NCBI GenBank assembly: GCA_031385325.1 | Contig: JANNBJ010000043.1 | Location: 1-44,968 of the forward strand | Direction: 5' to 3' | DNA from: SYFY01 sp031385325 | GTDB taxonomy: Bacteria > Pseudomonadota > Gammaproteobacteria > Pseudomonadales > Azotimanducaceae | Length of the DNA: 44,968 nucleotides | Shown: in pieces, positions 31,910 through 40,094 of the stretch | Layout: each line of letters begins with the position of its first letter | Position numbering within the stretch: the stretch's first letter is position 1 | Program-made: the position numbers and the translations under genes | The notes under the pieces: model-generated | What the model was told of the DNA's origin: nothing | What the model saw: the letters and a program-made list of their open reading frames with translations, nothing else | Databases searched by the model: none

Positions 31910-33085
31910 GTGACCATAACGCAGCGATACAGCAGCGAGAACTATCAGGTGCAGCAGGTCAAACGCGAGCCACCGCTAGAGCGGAAATCACAGGAGCCGA
32001 AAAGCCCCCAATGGTTTCTGATCTCGGAAGACCACAGCCTTTCCTTGCGCCTCGTGTCGGGCGCCATTCTCTGTGAAGGAGATGATGGCGAATTGGTGGT
32101 CTCTGCACAGGATGCTGCACACGCCGCCCGGTTCGATATCATCGAAGACGAACTCTGGCTGTCGTGTATGTCCGGCAAGGTCAGGGCCGATGGCCATTTG
32201 ATCGCGCATCATCGAAGGGTCGAATCTGGTGCCCAGTTACAGATCGGCATCACCCGCTATTTTGTCGCCGATGCCATCAACGAAGTCATGCCGGAAATTC
32301 CGGTCTTGCAGAATCGACTGGAAGCCACAGATAACCGATTGCCCAAGCCTGGTGGCCGCCATTTCCCGGTGTTCTACGAAGGTCCGCTCGAGATCGAAGA
32401 AATCATCATTTCTGAAGCCGTCAGCCTGGACGCTTTCCAGGAAGACGCGTCTCCCATACCAACCGTACCAACCGAGCCCGCACATCCCGTCCCACTTTCA
32501 ACTAACGAACCTCGCCAATCACAACAAACATCCGCTCGTTCGACCGGGACCGCCAGAAGCCGTCTGTTAACGGCACCAGCGATCATTGGGTTGGGTGCAG
32601 CCCTTGCTTATGCCGGTTACCAGATCGCCACTCGCGATAGCGTGAGTCACCTCGTCGCTGGAATAACGCTCGCAAGCCAGGATCAAGCTCCCAAGGAAAC
32701 TGACAACACCCCGCACTCGGACGCAACGATTTCAACGTTTGCGAAAGGACCTGACGATTCCATCCAGACTGAATTCTCGCACCTCGCGTGGGTAGACGAG
32801 ATCACAACTACCAATCATGAGCGAATCCTGACACTGACCAAAACACTCGGGGAGCAACTGTCAGAACCCGAAAACCGCGCTGGTCTGGAGCGGTACACGG
32901 AGCGCTTGCTTGAGATCAGCGATCCCGATCAGCTGGAGTTGCTGGTCCTGTCGTTCGGTCAGGCCTTGAGCGACCAGCCGCAGTGGCGTGATCTACTTGG
33001 ACGGCTGGAAACACGGGTGATCGACTTGGCGAAGGTCGCTGCGGCTGACAAAAAACCAGCAGAAACTCAACTGACCAACTCATAA
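31910..33085 (+). CDS. FHA-like membrane protein of unknown function
   Basis: 391 residues from a GTG at 31910 (weak ribosome site; a GTG at 31949 is an alternative). Residues about 36-120 resemble a degenerate FHA/SctD-like beta-sandwich ('LRLVSGAILCEGDDGELVVS' then 'HAARFDIIEDELWLSC', and 'HHRRVESGAQLQIGITRYFV'); the usual Ser-x-x-His is not kept. A Pro/Ser-rich linker leads to one membrane segment at 219-240 and a helical extracytoplasmic domain. The layout (cytoplasmic FHA-like, TM, periplasmic) is that of secretion-system ring or signalling proteins, but no such genes flank it. Divergent from the thioredoxin-UGSC operon by 121 bp. Confidence 0.6.
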   Translation: MTITQRYSSENYQVQQVKREPPLERKSQEPKSPQWFLISEDHSLSLRLVSGAILCEGDDGELVVSAQDAAHAARFDIIEDELWLSCMSGKVRADGHLIAHHRRVESGAQLQIGITRYFVADAINEVMPEIPVLQNRLEATDNRLPKPGGRHFPVFYEGPLEIEEIIISEAVSLDAFQEDASPIPTVPTEPAHPVPLSTNEPRQSQQTSARSTGTARSRLLTAPAIIGLGAALAYAGYQIATRDSVSHLVAGITLASQDQAPKETDNTPHSDATISTFAKGPDDSIQTEFSHLAWVDEITTTNHERILTLTKTLGEQLSEPENRAGLERYTERLLEISDPDQLELLVLSFGQALSDQPQWRDLLGRLETRVIDLAKVAAADKKPAETQLTNS

Positions 33086-33481
33086 GCCACTGAATTGATG
33101 TCCGTTTCTTTTCGCCCTGAAAAGCGACTCAGGTCGCTGATCAGCCAATACCCGGCAAATTAGTGCTGGACTTCCATACAGCTGCGACTAGACTCCTCCC
33201 CGCTATGAAACGATCCATGCAATATTTTTGGTCCAACTGCCACCGTGCCACCCCGTGCACAGCGGCAGTGCCGCTGCAGTCCGCGATTAAATCCGCGGAC
33301 GCCGTGCGGACCCCAGTGTAAAGAGTTGCATCGTTGTCTCCCGGTGCAGCGCCGGTGAGATGACTTCTTCCCCCTCCCCCGAATCTCTCACCAGCGTTCA
33401 CCGGGCATAGCGCCAACCGGTTGTCGAGAACAACCATATTCGGCCTTCGGGCCAGACGGTAATTTTGGAAGGAGACCCCAA
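33086..33481 (+). other. 396-bp structured, mostly non-coding leader
   Basis: Hairpins: agcgac/gtcgct (33124-33139), agcggca/tgccgct (33261-33275), gtccgcg/cgcggac (33279-33300), a bulged stem tctc-ccgg/ccgg-gaga (33337-33360), ggttgt/acaacc (33419-33435) and ggcc-ttcg-ggcc (33442-33453). A possible promoter TGGACT-16 bp-TAGACT lies at 33167-33194. A 38-codon frame starts at ATG 33205 and stops at 33321 without a ribosome site. The block ends at a strong GGAAGGAG before the 77-residue gene. It could be a regulatory 5' leader or a small RNA; no known riboswitch consensus was recognised. Confidence 0.4.
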
Positions 33482-33715
33482 ATGGAATGGGTATTCGCTT
33501 TAATCGCCACGTCACTCGCAGTGGGCTATGCCGTATTGCTGGGTCGTGGCATCGAACGTCGTCAGCGCTGGGCGCTGGAAGTGGCACGAGCCATGGGTGG
33601 TCTCGACGCATGCGCTGCAGAGCGTTTGTTTCGCGACCAGTCTGTGGTTCATGCAGCTGCAGAAGCCGTGGATGATGAGTCCACGGCCGCTGCGGTTGAT
33701 CGGCTCGCCGCCTGA
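33482..33715 (+). CDS. small membrane protein, 77 residues
   Basis: N-terminal membrane segment 'MEWVFALIATSLAVGYAVLL' (1-20) followed by a soluble, Ala-rich helical tail with acidic 'AEAVDDESTAAAVDRLA'. GGAAGGAG lies 6-7 nt before the ATG, the best ribosome site in the neighbourhood, so translation is plausible. No family recognised. It follows a structured leader and precedes a long-range hairpin, and stands alone between unrelated genes. Confidence 0.55.
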   Translation: MEWVFALIATSLAVGYAVLLGRGIERRQRWALEVARAMGGLDACAAERLFRDQSVVHAAAEAVDDESTAAAVDRLAA

Positions 33716-33800
33716 GTGTTCAATCGAACGGTCAACAACAAGGTCAACAGAAAGGTCACACAATGACCAATCCAGTTGATCCACGTCCAACGGCCCGGAT

Positions 33801-33843
33801 GATGTTGCTGGTCTGATCTTCACAAGGTCGTCCCGGCAACATC
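33801..33843 (+). terminator. long hairpin after the small membrane protein
   Basis: gatgttgc (33801-33808) pairs with gcaacatc (33836-33843), 27-nt loop, followed by ACTTTT and a later run of eight T. A short frame of 17 codons (ATG 33763 to TGA 33816) overlaps the 5' arm. The remaining gap to 33985 shows three loosely repeated aaggtcaaca motifs (33729-33760) and nothing else that I can name. Confidence 0.4.
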
Positions 33844-33985
33844 ACTTTTCCCACCCTTCTTTTTTTTCCACCTTCGACATTCAATCGGCAGTCAAGCCAC
33901 CCCGGCTTCTCATTCGTTTCGCAGAAATTCCTGATGGCCCTGTGCCCCTTGCCTCGGTAGGATGCCGACCTCGCCGGGAGGACAC

Positions 33986-35272
33986 ATGATCAATCAGAAC
34001 GAACAACCACCAACGTTGTTCAGCGCCGCCACTCGCAGGTACGTCCTGAGTATTCTGGTCATTGTCTACACATTCAATTTCATCGACAGACAGATCCTCT
34101 CGATTCTGCTTGAACCCATCAAAAACGATCTGCAGGTAAGTGACACCGCGTTAGGCGCGCTGTCGGGGTTTGCCTTCGCGTTGTTTTACGCAACGCTCGG
34201 CATTCCCATCGCTCGTCTGGCTGATCGCAGCAGCCGACGCAATCTGATTGCCGGCGCCTTGACCATCTGGAGCGCCATGACCGCGTTCTCGGGGCTTGCT
34301 CAGAACTACTGGCAACTCCTGGCCGCACGAATCGGCGTTGGTGTGGGTGAAGCTGGCTGCAGTCCACCGGCCCACTCGATGATTGCTGACTATTACCCCG
34401 CCCACCAACGCGCGACGGCACTGGGAATCTACGCCCTGGGAATTCCAGTCGGCATCCTGTTCGGTTTCATCGCTGGCGGCTGGATCGAACAGTTTTTTGG
34501 TTGGCGCGTAGCGTTTTTTGTCGTCGGAATCCCAGGGTTGGCTCTCGCCATCATTTTCCGCCTGACCGTGCGCGAACCCCCACGCGGGCTGGCTGAGGGC
34601 CGTGTGATCACTGCCCAACAGCCTTCGATCACCGAGACCTTCGGCTATCTCTGGGCCAAAAAGTCGTTTCGCCATCTGGCGATTGGCGGCGCTCTGACCG
34701 CATTTGTCGGTTATGGTCTGACGACCTGGGCACCCTCATTCCTGAGTCGTTCGCACGGAATGGAATCCGGAGAAATCGGTACCTGGCTGGGCCTGATTCT
34801 TGGTATTCCAGGTGGCATCGGGATCGTCCTGGGCGGTTTTCTGGCCGATAAGTTCGGCAGTCGGGATACCCGCTGGTTCCTGTGGATCGTCTCAGTCGCC
34901 CTCGTCGTGTCAACGCCCTTTGCGGTCGCGGTGTATCTGTCCCCGACTGCCACCGGAGCGCTGGTCTTCCTGATGTTGCCGGTGTTATTGGGCAACTTTT
35001 ATCAGGCGACCACCTTTTCCCAGACTCAAGGGCTGGTTCCGCTGGGCATGCGCGCCGTCGCGGCCGCTGTTCTCCTGTTCATCATCAACATCGTCGGTCT
35101 TGGCCTGGGACCACAGGCTGTCGGCATCGTCAGCGACTTGCTCAAACCCGAGTATGGCGACGACTCGGTGCGGTACGCGCTGATGATCTTCTCGCTCGTC
35201 AATCTGTGGAGTGCCTGGCACTACTACATCGCCGGCAAGTATCTGAAGGACGAACTCGTCACCGCGGATTGA
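33986..35272 (+). CDS. MFS transporter, spinster-like family
   Basis: Inner-membrane secondary transporter, 428 residues, about 12 hydrophobic segments. 'YTFNFIDRQILSILLEPIKNDLQVSD' region (early) and 'GIPIARLADRSSRRN' (the MFS loop 2-3 motif) and 'RIGVGVGEAGCSPPAHSMIADYYP' region place it in the spinster-like/hexuronate-type clade common in degradative gene sets. The ATG at 33986 has GGGAGG four nt upstream and is preferred to ATG 33962. Substrate unknown; organic acids are common for this clade. Confidence 0.88.
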   Translation: MINQNEQPPTLFSAATRRYVLSILVIVYTFNFIDRQILSILLEPIKNDLQVSDTALGALSGFAFALFYATLGIPIARLADRSSRRNLIAGALTIWSAMTAFSGLAQNYWQLLAARIGVGVGEAGCSPPAHSMIADYYPAHQRATALGIYALGIPVGILFGFIAGGWIEQFFGWRVAFFVVGIPGLALAIIFRLTVREPPRGLAEGRVITAQQPSITETFGYLWAKKSFRHLAIGGALTAFVGYGLTTWAPSFLSRSHGMESGEIGTWLGLILGIPGGIGIVLGGFLADKFGSRDTRWFLWIVSVALVVSTPFAVAVYLSPTATGALVFLMLPVLLGNFYQATTFSQTQGLVPLGMRAVAAAVLLFIINIVGLGLGPQAVGIVSDLLKPEYGDDSVRYALMIFSLVNLWSAWHYYIAGKYLKDELVTAD

Positions 35273-35317
35273 TCAGGAGCATCAAGATTCTGTCGGCAAT
35301 GTGATTGGTGCCTGGTG

Positions 35318-35341
35318 ACTGTACCGTCTGGATGGTACAGT
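35318..35341 (+). promoter_or_regulatory. perfect 8+8-bp inverted repeat, candidate TetR operator
   Basis: ACTGTACC (35318-35325), 8-bp spacer, GGTACAGT (35334-35341), ending 6 bp before the tetR ATG. TetR regulators of RND pumps commonly bind GTAC-containing palindromes of this size, so autorepression of tetR-MFP-RND is likely. The site also contains TACAGT as a possible -10, which would make the transcript nearly leaderless. Confidence 0.7.
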
Positions 35342-35347
35342 TCCTTC

Positions 35348-35896
35348 ATGAGCACTCCCGTCCCCACCCGTCAGAAGATCCTTGAAACTGCCGTCACCAT
35401 CGTTGACAGCAATGGCGCAGCCCATCTGACTATCGATGCTGTCGCCGCCGCCGCCGGCCTGTCCAAGGGCGGTGTGCTGTATCACTTCCCATCCAAACGC
35501 GCGCTACTCGAAGCCATGCTTTCGCTGCTGATGGAGACATCGGCACAGCGCATCCAGAAACGGCGTGAGGAATCCGCGGCCGAGGAACAGCCCACCATCG
35601 GACCGATGATCCAGGCTGAATTGGAACAACAGCCAAAACAACGCGCCATGGCATTGGCCATCCTCGCTGCAGCCGCCGAAGATCCGTCGCTCCTCAATCC
35701 GGCAAAAACTTATATCGCCGATCGATTCCGCGAGGCGGGTAGCGACACAACGGACCCTCAACTGGCCCACGTTCTGCTGTTGGCTGCGGAAGGTCTGCGA
35801 TTTCTCGACATGCTGAACCTGCTCCCCGAGGATATTGCAAACCGCGAGCAAATTTTTGACCGCCTGTTGCAACTGTCCCGGGATCTGCCGCGATGA
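35348..35896 (+). CDS. TetR/AcrR family transcriptional regulator
   Basis: 182 residues from the ATG at 35348; an earlier ATG at 35315 lies inside the operator. The helix-turn-helix is at about 28-56 ('LTIDAVAAAAGLSKGGVLYHF' in part), with the usual 'YHFPSK' recognition helix end. The C-terminal ligand domain is TetR_C-like. The stop overlaps the next ATG (ATGA), so it is cotranscribed with the pump genes; it probably represses them through the palindrome at 35318-35341 (inference). Ligand unknown. Confidence 0.9.
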   Translation: MSTPVPTRQKILETAVTIVDSNGAAHLTIDAVAAAAGLSKGGVLYHFPSKRALLEAMLSLLMETSAQRIQKRREESAAEEQPTIGPMIQAELEQQPKQRAMALAILAAAAEDPSLLNPAKTYIADRFREAGSDTTDPQLAHVLLLAAEGLRFLDMLNLLPEDIANREQIFDRLLQLSRDLPR

Positions 35897-36951
35897 TGGC
35901 TCGACGCACATCCCTTCTGCTGATGTTCCTCGCCGGCCTTTCCGGATGCACGAAGGAAGTGCCACCGGAAGTTGTTGACCAGGCAGTCAGGCCAGCGCAC
36001 GTGCTGCAGATCAGCACCTCGGTTGGAGAACGCGCCTACGAGTTTGTCGGTCGGGTCGAAGCCGCCCAGATGATTGATCTGAAGTTTGAAGTGGGCGGCA
36101 GGATCACTCATCTCGCCGCTCGCGAGGGTGAAACGATCCAGACCGGAACACTGGTTGCAGCCCTTGATCCGCGCGAATTCGACCTGGCAGTACGAGAAGC
36201 GCAGGTGCAGAAACAACTCGCCGCACAGGATCTTGAACGCAAGCGTGCACTGCTGACCAAGCGAGTTGTATCGCAGTCCATTGTCGACGATGCAAAAGCC
36301 CTGTTTGATCTGCGCCAGGTGCATCTGGAACAAGCGCGCAAACGTCTGACCGAAACGGAAATCCATGCACCCTTCGCGGCCTATGTCGTCCAGCGTTACG
36401 TCGACAACTCCGTTGTGGTTCAACCTGGGGATCCAGTTGCTCGATTGTCAGACCTTGGCGAACTGGTCATCGCAGTGAGCATTCCCGAACTGCTGTTTGC
36501 CACCGTGAAGACGTCCGATGTTCACTCGATCACGGCCACCTTTCCCTTTATCCCCAACGAAGTATTTCCGCTGCAGTATCGGGAAAACCGTGGTGAGGCC
36601 GACGCGGTTGCACAAACGTACGACGTGACGCTGACCATGCCACCACCCAAACAATGGAACATCCTGCCTGGAATGACCGCGTCCGTCCGGCTTGTGCTGG
36701 AAGGTGAAACCGCAGCCGCGCAGATACTGGTTCCTGCATCGGCATTGACCAGCACTGCCGATGGCGCAACGGCAGTCTGGGTGTTCGACCCGGAGACTGA
36801 ACTGGTCGCGCAGCGACTGGTGCTCGTCGTCCCTCAAGCTGCCGGGCAATACCAGGTGATGAGCGGCCTCGCCGATGGCGAGTGGATCATTGCCATGGGT
36901 GCACACCAGTTGCAGCCCGGCATGCGTGTCAAACCACTGCGCAAGTCCTGA
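35893..36951 (+). CDS. RND efflux pump periplasmic adaptor (membrane fusion) lipoprotein
   Basis: 352 residues, signal with lipobox 'LLLMFLAGLSGC', so anchored by lipid in the inner membrane facing the periplasm. 'VEAAQMIDLKFEVGGRI' and 'AREGETIQTGTLVAALDPREF' are the barrel-sandwich (lipoyl-like) motifs, then an alpha-hairpin of about residues 95-150 ('KQLAAQDLERKRALLTK'), and the second lipoyl half 'EIHAPFAAYVVQRYVD'. C-terminal beta-barrel and membrane-proximal domains follow. Overlaps the tetR stop and precedes the RND gene by 13 bp. No outer-membrane TolC-type gene is seen in the window. Confidence 0.93.
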   Translation: MMARRTSLLLMFLAGLSGCTKEVPPEVVDQAVRPAHVLQISTSVGERAYEFVGRVEAAQMIDLKFEVGGRITHLAAREGETIQTGTLVAALDPREFDLAVREAQVQKQLAAQDLERKRALLTKRVVSQSIVDDAKALFDLRQVHLEQARKRLTETEIHAPFAAYVVQRYVDNSVVVQPGDPVARLSDLGELVIAVSIPELLFATVKTSDVHSITATFPFIPNEVFPLQYRENRGEADAVAQTYDVTLTMPPPKQWNILPGMTASVRLVLEGETAAAQILVPASALTSTADGATAVWVFDPETELVAQRLVLVVPQAAGQYQVMSGLADGEWIIAMGAHQLQPGMRVKPLRKS

Positions 36952-36964
36952 AGCATCCCGCGCC

Positions 36965-39900
36965 ATGGGCAACATCGCCACCTTCTCCATCAATCGACCG
37001 TTGTACACATGGATGCTGATGCTCGTCTGTGTGTTCGGTGGCTGGTGGGGAATCAACACTGTCGGTCGACTTGAAGATCCTGCATTCCCCGTCAAGCAGG
37101 CCTACATCATCACGAGTTACCCCGGTGCTTCCGCAGTAGAAGTCGAACAGGAAATCACCGATACCATCGAAGCTTCGCTGCAGGAGTTGCCTTATCTCGA
37201 TCATATGATGTCGAAGTCAGTGCCGGGACGTTCCGAGATCCAGATCGAAATCATTGAGTCGATCAGCGGTGAGGAGATTCGCCAGATCTGGGATGAGGTG
37301 CGTCGACGCGTTGCTGAAGCTGCCGCTCGACTACCACCCGGCGCGGCGACACCCTATGTCGAAGATGACTTCGGTGACGTGTATGGAATGCTCTACGCGG
37401 TCACGGTTGAAGGTTACGCGCCTGATGTCATCGCCGACGTTGCGCGGCAGATGAGCAATTCGCTGACACAGTTGGACGGCGTCGCCAAGGTGGCCACTGC
37501 GGGTGAGCCACGGGAAGGACTGTTTGTCGAAATTGCGAACGAAAAACTGGTGCGTCTCGGTCTGCCGCTCGATGCGCTTCTGGCCAGCGTTGGCGCGGAA
37601 AACCGCGTGGTTACTGCGGGATCTGAAATACACGGTGGTCGACGCCTGAGAATCGCACCCGATCTCGCCTTCGACAGTGTTGAAGCGGTATCCGACATGC
37701 GAATCGGCAAGCCCGGCTCCACGGAAATATTCCGTCTGGGTGATATCGCAAACATCTCCCGGCAGCCACTGGAGGAGCAGTTCCACATCATCCGCCACAA
37801 CGGCGTTTCGGCGATCACGATCGGTGTCTCGGTAGTGGCTGAACAAAACGTGGTCGAAGTCGGTGAACGGGTCGACTCAAGCATCAAGGAACTCGCTGCC
37901 AACCTGCCACTGGGTATGGAGATCATCCCGATTTACCGGCAACACGTTGCCGTAAGGGATTCCATAGAGGCCTTTCTCTACAACCTTGCTGCGTCCGTGT
38001 TCACGGTGTTTGCCGCCTTGTTCATCTTCATGGGTTGGCGGGCCGGGATCGTGGTTGGTGCGGTACTGTTGTTCACTGTGCTGGGTACATTGTGTGTCAT
38101 GGCTTTGTGCAATATCGAATTGCAGCGCATCTCGTTGGGCGCGTTGATGATCGCCATGGGGATGCTGGTGGACAACGCGATCGTCATCGCTGAAGGCATG
38201 GTCGTTGGGGTTGCTCTTGGTCGCAGTCCAGCCGACGCTGCAGCGCAGTCCGTACATCGCACTCAATTTCCACTGTTGGGTGCGACGCTGATCGGCATCA
38301 TCGCTTTTGCTCCAATCGGATTGTCTGACGACAACTCAGGCTATTTCCTGCGCTCCTTGTTCCAGGTGGTGGCCATATCCTTGTTCCTGAGCTGGATTCT
38401 CGCCATTACTGTCGTGCCGCTCCTGGGCAAGTATCTGCTCATCGACAAGACGGCCAACGTGGATGGCGCCGCCGAAGATTCGATTTACCAGGGCAGGAGT
38501 TATGCGCCTTACCGCTGGCTGCTGGCGCTGGGACTGCGTCGTGCCTGGACTACGACGGTCATAATCGTCGGCATTACCGTGACCTGCCTGTGGGCCGCCC
38601 AATTCATGAAGCCGGGTTTCTTCCCGACCACAAACACACCGTTGTTCTACGTCGACGTGCAACTGCCCCAGGGCGCCGACATCCTGACCACCCAAAGCCT
38701 TGTTGCAGACATGGAAAAGACCGTGCTGGCAGACCCCGGAGTCACTGCTGTCAGCAGCTTCATTGGCCGAGGCGCGTCCCGTTTTACAGCAACCTTTCGT
38801 CCGGAGCAGCCAAACCCCGCCTATACACAACTGGTCGTCCGAGTTGGTGATGTCTCGCAGATGCCTGCCATCATGCTTCGACTGAGTGCAACGTTTGCGG
38901 CTGCAGCGACTCCGGCAGACATACAGTTCTATCGCATGGAGTTTTCACCCAGCGGGAATTCCAAGATCGAAGCGAGATTCTCAGGGGACGATCCGGTCGT
39001 ACTGCGACGACTGGCCAACGAAACCCTGGCGGTGTACCTCAAACACGATCTCATCGATCGCAAGGTCAACTGGCGACAATCCACCCTGGACCTGGTGCCT
39101 GATTTCGACCCCGTGCAGGCCAGGCGCGCCGGTATTTCCCGTCAGGACGTCTATTCCACCCTGGCGTATGCCACATCGGGTGTGTCCATTGGCTTGTACC
39201 GGGACAATGAAAAACTGGTGCCCATCGTTGCACGCGCGCCGCTGCAAGAGCGCGGCGATATCACGAAACTGGCTGAGCGCCTGGTCTGGAGCACCGCTCA
39301 ACAACAGTTCGTCCCCATGTCACAGGTGGTGCAGAAATTCGAAGTGCGCGCGAGCGATGATCTGATCTGGCGACGTGATCGCGTACGCACCATCAACGTA
39401 CTCGCCAATCCGCCGCCTGGGCTGAATGCAACTTACGTCTTCAATGCGTTTCGCTCCGAAGTCGAGGCGATCACCTTGCCACATGGATATCGCATGGAAT
39501 GGGGTGGGGAATACGAAGGCAGCGAAGAAGCCAACCGCCTGCTGATCCAGAAAATTCCCATGACGTTTGGCATCATGTTGCTGATTACCATCCTCATGTT
39601 CGGTCGACTCCGCCAGGCCATCGTGATCTGGCTGACTGTGCCCATGATCATCTGCGGCGTGGTCCTCGCGCTGATTGCCACCAATCTGACCTTTACCTTT
39701 CCCGCATTCCTCGGGTTCCTCAGCCTGTCCGGGATGCTGATCAAGAATTGCATCGTGCTGGTCGACGAGATGGACAAACGCATCCTTGACGATGGCCTCT
39801 CCCTGCAGTCGATTGCCACCGGCTGCCTCAGCAGGCTGCGGCCTGTGATGCTGGCGTCAGGCACAACGATCGCCGGTATGGCCCCACTGCTGACCGATGC

Positions 39901-40018
39901 CTTCTTCAAGGAGATGGCGGTCGCCATCATGGGCGGACTGACCTTTGGAACCTTGCTGACCCTGCTCGCAGTTCCTGTGTTCTACCGCATCGCACTGGGT
40001 CGAAAGATTCCGAAATAG
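36965..40018 (+). CDS. RND-family efflux permease
   Basis: Proton-driven inner-membrane pump, 1017 residues, with N-terminal 'IATFSINRPLYTWMLMLVCVFGG' start and the two repeated halves of 6 TM plus porter domains. The TM4 proton relay reads 'GMLVDNAIVIAEG', i.e. Asp-Asn where AcrB has Asp-Asp; this variant is common in other HAE-type pumps. 'GFLSLSGMLIKNCIVLVDEMD' near the C-terminus is the second repeat's counterpart. Probably exports drugs or lipophilic compounds with the adaptor encoded just before. The ATG at 36965 was chosen over 36875, which lies inside the adaptor gene. Confidence 0.94.
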   Translation: MGNIATFSINRPLYTWMLMLVCVFGGWWGINTVGRLEDPAFPVKQAYIITSYPGASAVEVEQEITDTIEASLQELPYLDHMMSKSVPGRSEIQIEIIESISGEEIRQIWDEVRRRVAEAAARLPPGAATPYVEDDFGDVYGMLYAVTVEGYAPDVIADVARQMSNSLTQLDGVAKVATAGEPREGLFVEIANEKLVRLGLPLDALLASVGAENRVVTAGSEIHGGRRLRIAPDLAFDSVEAVSDMRIGKPGSTEIFRLGDIANISRQPLEEQFHIIRHNGVSAITIGVSVVAEQNVVEVGERVDSSIKELAANLPLGMEIIPIYRQHVAVRDSIEAFLYNLAASVFTVFAALFIFMGWRAGIVVGAVLLFTVLGTLCVMALCNIELQRISLGALMIAMGMLVDNAIVIAEGMVVGVALGRSPADAAAQSVHRTQFPLLGATLIGIIAFAPIGLSDDNSGYFLRSLFQVVAISLFLSWILAITVVPLLGKYLLIDKTANVDGAAEDSIYQGRSYAPYRWLLALGLRRAWTTTVIIVGITVTCLWAAQFMKPGFFPTTNTPLFYVDVQLPQGADILTTQSLVADMEKTVLADPGVTAVSSFIGRGASRFTATFRPEQPNPAYTQLVVRVGDVSQMPAIMLRLSATFAAAATPADIQFYRMEFSPSGNSKIEARFSGDDPVVLRRLANETLAVYLKHDLIDRKVNWRQSTLDLVPDFDPVQARRAGISRQDVYSTLAYATSGVSIGLYRDNEKLVPIVARAPLQERGDITKLAERLVWSTAQQQFVPMSQVVQKFEVRASDDLIWRRDRVRTINVLANPPPGLNATYVFNAFRSEVEAITLPHGYRMEWGGEYEGSEEANRLLIQKIPMTFGIMLLITILMFGRLRQAIVIWLTVPMIICGVVLALIATNLTFTFPAFLGFLSLSGMLIKNCIVLVDEMDKRILDDGLSLQSIATGCLSRLRPVMLASGTTIAGMAPLLTDAFFKEMAVAIMGGLTFGTLLTLLAVPVFYRIALGRKIPK

Positions 40019-40094
40019 GTTGCGGGCCTTCCGATCCCGGAAAAAACGCTTTTTACAAAGCCTCCATTCCCTTTAACCTTAGAGTTCAGATCAC

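Noticed and set aside
33205..33321. 38-codon frame in the leader
   Set aside because: No ribosome site before the ATG and a composition unlike a protein gene; it overlaps stable stems, so it was left within the leader entry.
33763..33816. 17-codon frame with an AAAGGT upstream
   Set aside because: Too short and overlapping the arm of a hairpin; no support beyond a weak ribosome site.
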